A stretch of DNA of 32,314 bases from Bacteroidota bacterium. GTDB taxonomy: Bacteria > Bacteroidota > Ignavibacteria > Kryptoniales > JAKASW01. Both the position numbers and the translations under genes were made by a program. This document shows, one piece after another, positions 28,588-32,314 of the stretch. The first letter of the stretch is position 1. Every line of letters starts with the position of its first letter. The stretch lies in the NCBI GenBank assembly GCA_021789755.1, contig JAJYJD010000004.1, positions 1 through 32,314 on the forward strand. The letters run 5' to 3'. A model generated the notes under the pieces. That model was not told the DNA's origin and did not search any database. It was given only the letters and a program-made list of their open reading frames with translations.

Positions 28588-29547
28588 TTACTTCTTTTTT
28601 GATTTTGACGAGTTCCTTCTTGATTTCCGCCCACCCGACGGTTTCCTTACCGTGACGCTGGTTTTCTTCTTCGTCTTTTTGCCGAGGACCTTTGCGACTG
28701 CATCGCCGATCATAGCGGGGCTTTCAACCACGACGATGCCGGCTTTTTTCATAGCCTTCATCTTTTCGTCCGCCGTCCCGTGTCCGCCGGAAATGATCGC
28801 ACCGGCATGGCCCATCCTTCTTCCGGGAGGGGCTGTGCGCCCCGCGATGAACCCGACAACCGGTTTATTGAAATTCTTATATATATATGCCGCTGCTTCT
28901 TCTTCAGCCGTCCCGCCTATCTCGCCGATCATAACGACGGCCTCGGTCTGCTCGTCGTCCTTGAAAAGCTTCAGAGTGTCGACGAATTTCGTACCAATAA
29001 CGGGGTCACCGCCTATACCGACGCATGTGGACTGGCCGTAGCCGTGTGCCGTCACCTGGGCTACTGCTTCGTATGTGAGCGTTCCGCTCCTCGAGATCAA
29101 TCCTACAGCCCCTTTCCTGTGGATGAATCCCGGCATTATGCCGACTTTCGCTTTCCCCGGCGAGATGACTCCGGGACAATTCGGCCCGACCATCCTGACA
29201 TTCTTCTTCTTGAGAAAGTCGTACACGCCGACCATATCGCGGACCGGGATACCTTCGGTTATGCAGACGATGAGACGGACACCGGCGTCCGCCGCTTCCA
29301 CGATCGCGTCGGGAGCGAATGCCGCGGGTACAAATATGACCGAGGTATTGGCACCCTCTTTTTCGACCGCCTCGGCGACGGTGTTGAACACCGGGACGCC
29401 TATGTGCTTCGTGCCGCCCTTGCCTGGTGTAACGCCACCGACGACCTTTGTACCGTATTCGATCATTTGTTCAGCATGGAATGAACCTTCGCCCCCGGTG
29501 ATTCCCTGAACCACGAGGCGCGTCGATTTGTCAACAAGGATGCTCAT
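28588..29547 (-). CDS. sucD: Succinyl-CoA ligase alpha subunit with basic C-terminal extension
   Basis: [118 protein letters not shown]. Lys/Arg-rich tail. Confidence 0.95.
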   Translation of the reverse strand: MSILVDKSTRLVVQGITGGEGSFHAEQMIEYGTKVVGGVTPGKGGTKHIGVPVFNTVAEAVEKEGANTSVIFVPAAFAPDAIVEAADAGVRLIVCITEGIPVRDMVGVYDFLKKKNVRMVGPNCPGVISPGKAKVGIMPGFIHRKGAVGLISRSGTLTYEAVAQVTAHGYGQSTCVGIGGDPVIGTKFVDTLKLFKDDEQTEAVVMIGEIGGTAEEEAAAYIYKNFNKPVVGFIAGRTAPPGRRMGHAGAIISGGHGTADEKMKAMKKAGIVVVESPAMIGDAVAKVLGKKTKKKTSVTVRKPSGGRKSRRNSSKSKKK

Positions 29548-29559
29548 TTTAGCTCTCTT

Positions 29560-30981
29560 TCAACTCTTCAATGATTGTTCAATGTAGTGTGCCAATGTCA
29601 GTATCGTATCTTCCTCGAACTGCCGTCCAAGCAGCTGTAATCCGATCGGGAGTGAAGCAGAATCTCTTCCTACCGGCAAGGAGACAGCGGGTATGCCGGC
29701 GAGGTTTGCAGAGACCGTGAATATATCTGAAAGATACATCTGTATCGGATCCGAAGTCTTCTCGCCGATCTTGAACGCGGTGGTCGGCGCAGTCGGCGTA
29801 ATTATCGCATCGACATTCTGAAAGGCGTCGTCGAAATCCCGTTTGATGAGCCTCCGGACGCGTTGTGCCTTTCCGTAGTACGCGTCGTAGTACCCGGCCG
29901 AAAGCACAAATGTGCCGAGCATTATCCTTCGTTTCACCTCCGGGCCGAACCCTTCCGACCTGGAGTCGACGTACATATCTTCGAGCTCTTCCACGCCCCC
30001 GGACCTGTGACCGTAACGAGCCCCGTCGTACCTTTCAAGATTCGAGGAAGCCTCGGCGGTCGCGAGAATGTAGTAGGTCGGGATCGTATAGTCGAGATGT
30101 GGTATCGACACATCTTTAATCTCGACACCGGACGAACGAAGCATGTTTATTTGCTTCTCGACGGCCTGCCGAACATCGTCGGCAACTCCGGCACTGAGAG
30201 CCTCCTTCGCTATACCGACTTTGAATTTACCGGCGTCGCGGTCCAGCAAGGAAGTATAAGATGGTACGGGTTTATCGGCGGAAGTTGAATCCCGCTCATC
30301 ATGACCGGCAATAACTTCCATCAACAGCGCGACATCGTAAACTGAATTAGCGAAAGGTCCTATGACGTCAAACGACGAAGCGAAAGCAACGAGCCCGTAC
30401 CTCGAAACACGTCCATATGTCGGTTTGAGTCCAACCACACCGCAGAAGGATGCCGGCTGCCGGATAGATCCGCCGGTATCGGTACCCAGCGCCGCGTGGC
30501 AAAGTCCTGCCGCCACAGCCGCGGCACTTCCGCCGCTCGACCCTCCCGGAACTCTCGATGTGTCCACAGGATTCCGTACGGCGCCGAACGCGCTGTATTC
30601 AGTGGACGACCCCATCGCGAACTCATCCATATTGGTCTTGCCGATTACGACTGCATCTTCCTGCTCCAGGCGTTCTATTACCGTTGCGTCGTACACCGAA
30701 GTGAAATTCCCGAGTATCTTCGATCCGCAGGTGAGCCTCTTGTCCTTCATGGCGATGACATCTTTCACGCCAAGGACGAGGCCGGCCAGTTTCCCCTGCG
30801 TGCCGGCTCTTATCTTCGCGTCGACTTTCTCCGCCGCCTGAATCGATTCATCGAACAACTGCAGGAAAGCGTTCAGGTCCGTTCTTGATCTTGCCCTATT
30901 AAGATAAGCCTCTGCGACATTCCTGCACGAGGCCTCCCCGGCGAGAAGTGTTTTTCTGAAATTCTGATATGTATCCGGCAA
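29560..30981 (-). CDS. gatA: Asp-tRNA(Asn)/Glu-tRNA(Gln) amidotransferase subunit A
   Basis: GVKDVIAMKDKRLTCGSKIL, GKTNMDEFAMGSSTEYSAFGAVRNPVDTSRVPGGSSGGSAAAVAAGLCHAALGTDTGGSIRQPASFCGVVGLKPTYGRVSRYGLVAFASSFDVIGPFA is the amidase signature of GatA. Confidence 0.96.
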   Translation of the reverse strand: MPDTYQNFRKTLLAGEASCRNVAEAYLNRARSRTDLNAFLQLFDESIQAAEKVDAKIRAGTQGKLAGLVLGVKDVIAMKDKRLTCGSKILGNFTSVYDATVIERLEQEDAVVIGKTNMDEFAMGSSTEYSAFGAVRNPVDTSRVPGGSSGGSAAAVAAGLCHAALGTDTGGSIRQPASFCGVVGLKPTYGRVSRYGLVAFASSFDVIGPFANSVYDVALLMEVIAGHDERDSTSADKPVPSYTSLLDRDAGKFKVGIAKEALSAGVADDVRQAVEKQINMLRSSGVEIKDVSIPHLDYTIPTYYILATAEASSNLERYDGARYGHRSGGVEELEDMYVDSRSEGFGPEVKRRIMLGTFVLSAGYYDAYYGKAQRVRRLIKRDFDDAFQNVDAIITPTAPTTAFKIGEKTSDPIQMYLSDIFTVSANLAGIPAVSLPVGRDSASLPIGLQLLGRQFEEDTILTLAHYIEQSLKS

Positions 30982-30989
30982 AACTCTAT

Positions 30990-31253
30990 TTACTTTAGTT
31001 CGGTATTCGACTGAGGATCGGCTTTGGAACTCCCGGAAACCGAAGGATCGATAGCCTTGGGGGCGGGCTGCACTTTCGGCTCTTCGCTCACCGGCTTCTG
31101 GATTTCGTCCGACACGTCTCTCATCGCCTTCCTGAATTCCCTTATCCCTTTACCGATCGACTGGGCAATATCCGGTATCTTTTTCGGACCGAAGAAAATA
31201 ATAAGTACGAAAAGGATCAGCAGAATTTTGCCGAAGCTAAAATCTTCAAACAT
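30990..31253 (-). CDS. tatA: Sec-independent translocase TatA/E-family protein (tandem copy 1)
   Basis: MFEDFSFGKILLILFVLIIFFGPKKIPDIAQSIGKGIREFRKAMRD: one TM helix plus amphipathic helix. Confidence 0.9.
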   Translation of the reverse strand: MFEDFSFGKILLILFVLIIFFGPKKIPDIAQSIGKGIREFRKAMRDVSDEIQKPVSEEPKVQPAPKAIDPSVSGSSKADPQSNTELK

Positions 31254-31459
31254 CTCTTTGTGCTCCGGAGTTCGCCGATGCTCACTCCATTTGATTCTAG
31301 TTCGTCTGAAACACGCACAGACTTCAGCGCGCCTTCAGAACCTGACGCGCTGAAACGTTACTAATTTAAAAGCACAGAGGCTATCTTCAAAACCACTGAA
31401 ACGTCACCAGGAATGCCGCAAATGCCCGTAAGGATGAAGATTAAGGAAAGGAGTGAATT

Positions 31460-31726
31460 TCAGGACTTTGTTTCTGTCTTAGAACGCGCGTCCGTCTTCG
31501 ATTCGGCACCCGCCGCCGGCGGTCGAATCTCTTTGGCTTTCGGTGTCGCGTCGCTGTTCGCCGAAGTCGACACATCCTCCTGAATATCCTTCATAGCCTT
31601 CTTGAACTCGCGGATTCCCTTTCCGATCGACTGTGCTATGTCAGGTATCTTCTTCGGTCCGAAGAAAATTATCAGCACAACGGCTATCAGCAGCAACTTG
31701 TCCCAACTAAGGAGGTCTTCAAGCAT
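31460..31726 (-). CDS. tatA: TatA/E-family protein (tandem copy 2)
   Basis: MLEDLLSWDKLLLIAVVLIIFFGPKKIPDIAQSIGKGIREFKKAMKDIQED. Confidence 0.9.
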   Translation of the reverse strand: MLEDLLSWDKLLLIAVVLIIFFGPKKIPDIAQSIGKGIREFKKAMKDIQEDVSTSANSDATPKAKEIRPPAAGAESKTDARSKTETKS

Positions 31727-31770
31727 CTTCTTTGCCTAATTCGTAACTGTTTCGTGTGTCGCGGTAAAAA

Positions 31771-32043
31771 TCATGACTGGACTTTCGCATCTGTTCCTGC
31801 GCTTCTCTTCAAATCCTGATTGGCGGATGGCTGTCCAAGTTCGTTCTGTTTCTGTGGTTTGGGAGTCGGCTCTTCGTTTATCGATTTGGAGACTTCATCC
31901 TGAACGTCCTTCATCGCCCGCTTGAATTCGCGGATCCCCTTGCCGATAGACTGCGCGATATCCGGAATTCGCTTCGGGCCGAAGAACACTATAAGTACGA
32001 CAATGATTATGAAAAGCTCACCGAAACCGATGTTCTCAAACAT
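31771..32043 (-). CDS. tatA: TatA/E-family protein (tandem copy 3)
   Basis: MFENIGFGELFIIIVVLIVFFGPKRIPDIAQSIGKGIREFKRAMKDVQDEVSK. Confidence 0.9.
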   Translation of the reverse strand: MFENIGFGELFIIIVVLIVFFGPKRIPDIAQSIGKGIREFKRAMKDVQDEVSKSINEEPTPKPQKQNELGQPSANQDLKRSAGTDAKVQS

Positions 32044-32061
32044 TTTCTTTGAAACTTCTCT

Positions 32062-32244
32062 CTAGTCTTTCTTTTCTTCTTCTTTCTTCTCGCTTCCCTC
32101 TGCGGGCTCTTTCACTGCCTTCTTAAACTCCTTGATTCCTTTTCCGATGCCCTGCGCCAATTCCGGTATTTTCTTTCCGCCGAAAAGGAGCAATAACGCG
32201 ACAACGATCAGGATTATTTCTGTCGGGCCTATCGATTCAAACAT
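32062..32244 (-). CDS. tatA: TatA/E-family protein (tandem copy 4, shortest, FGGKK type)
   Basis: [60 protein letters not shown]. Confidence 0.92.
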   Translation of the reverse strand: MFESIGPTEIILIVVALLLLFGGKKIPELAQGIGKGIKEFKKAVKEPAEGSEKKEEEKKD

Positions 32245-32314
32245 CGCAACCTCCGCTTTCCATCAATTTAAACTCTCTATCACCGATTTCAAAACCATGA
32301 CTCCGCCGGCGCTT

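Noticed and set aside
28169-29041. 290-aa plus-strand ORF opposite ndk and sucD
   Set aside because: Spans the antisense of two unambiguous housekeeping genes; Phe/Leu-rich artefact.
1-32314. CRISPR array, prophage, secondary-metabolite cluster or defence island
   Set aside because: No regularly spaced direct repeats, integrase or structural phage genes, NRPS/PKS modules or known defence proteins were seen by eye.

Overview
GC-rich bacterial chromosomal window, densely coded. The gene content resembles the Bacteroidota/Chlorobiota/Ignavibacteria group, but that placement is an inference. I found no rRNA, tRNA, CRISPR array, prophage or intact transposon. From left to right it holds: a truncated minus-strand chemoreceptor that is missing from the ORF track; a GNAT acetyltransferase; an exported PPC/DUF296 protein; a ferritin-like-VIT1/CCC1 fusion; cfa; a Tat-signal FAD oxidoreductase of the phytoene-desaturase type; remnants of a tricorn-like S41 peptidase; two divergent CX4CH cytochrome-like lipoproteins; a minus-strand operon encoding two 2-oxoacid:ferredoxin oxidoreductases, a flavin/Fe-S subunit and a half-size ferritin-like protein; a TatD-radical SAM fusion; menA; a multi-PAS hybrid histidine kinase; a TonB-receptor-like protein; a NamZ/DUF1343-Nudix-ndk-sucD-gatA gene string; and four tandem tatA paralogs. 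The most unusual signal is in the chemoreceptor (3..2387, minus). By my manual translation it has two closely spaced N-terminal TM helices, a HAMP-like segment, and then one sugar-binding-protein-like domain whose lobes are in reversed order (C-lobe first, N-lobe second). This runs directly into the MCP signalling domain with no further TM helix. That predicts a cytoplasmic, circularly permuted PBP-like sensor module.
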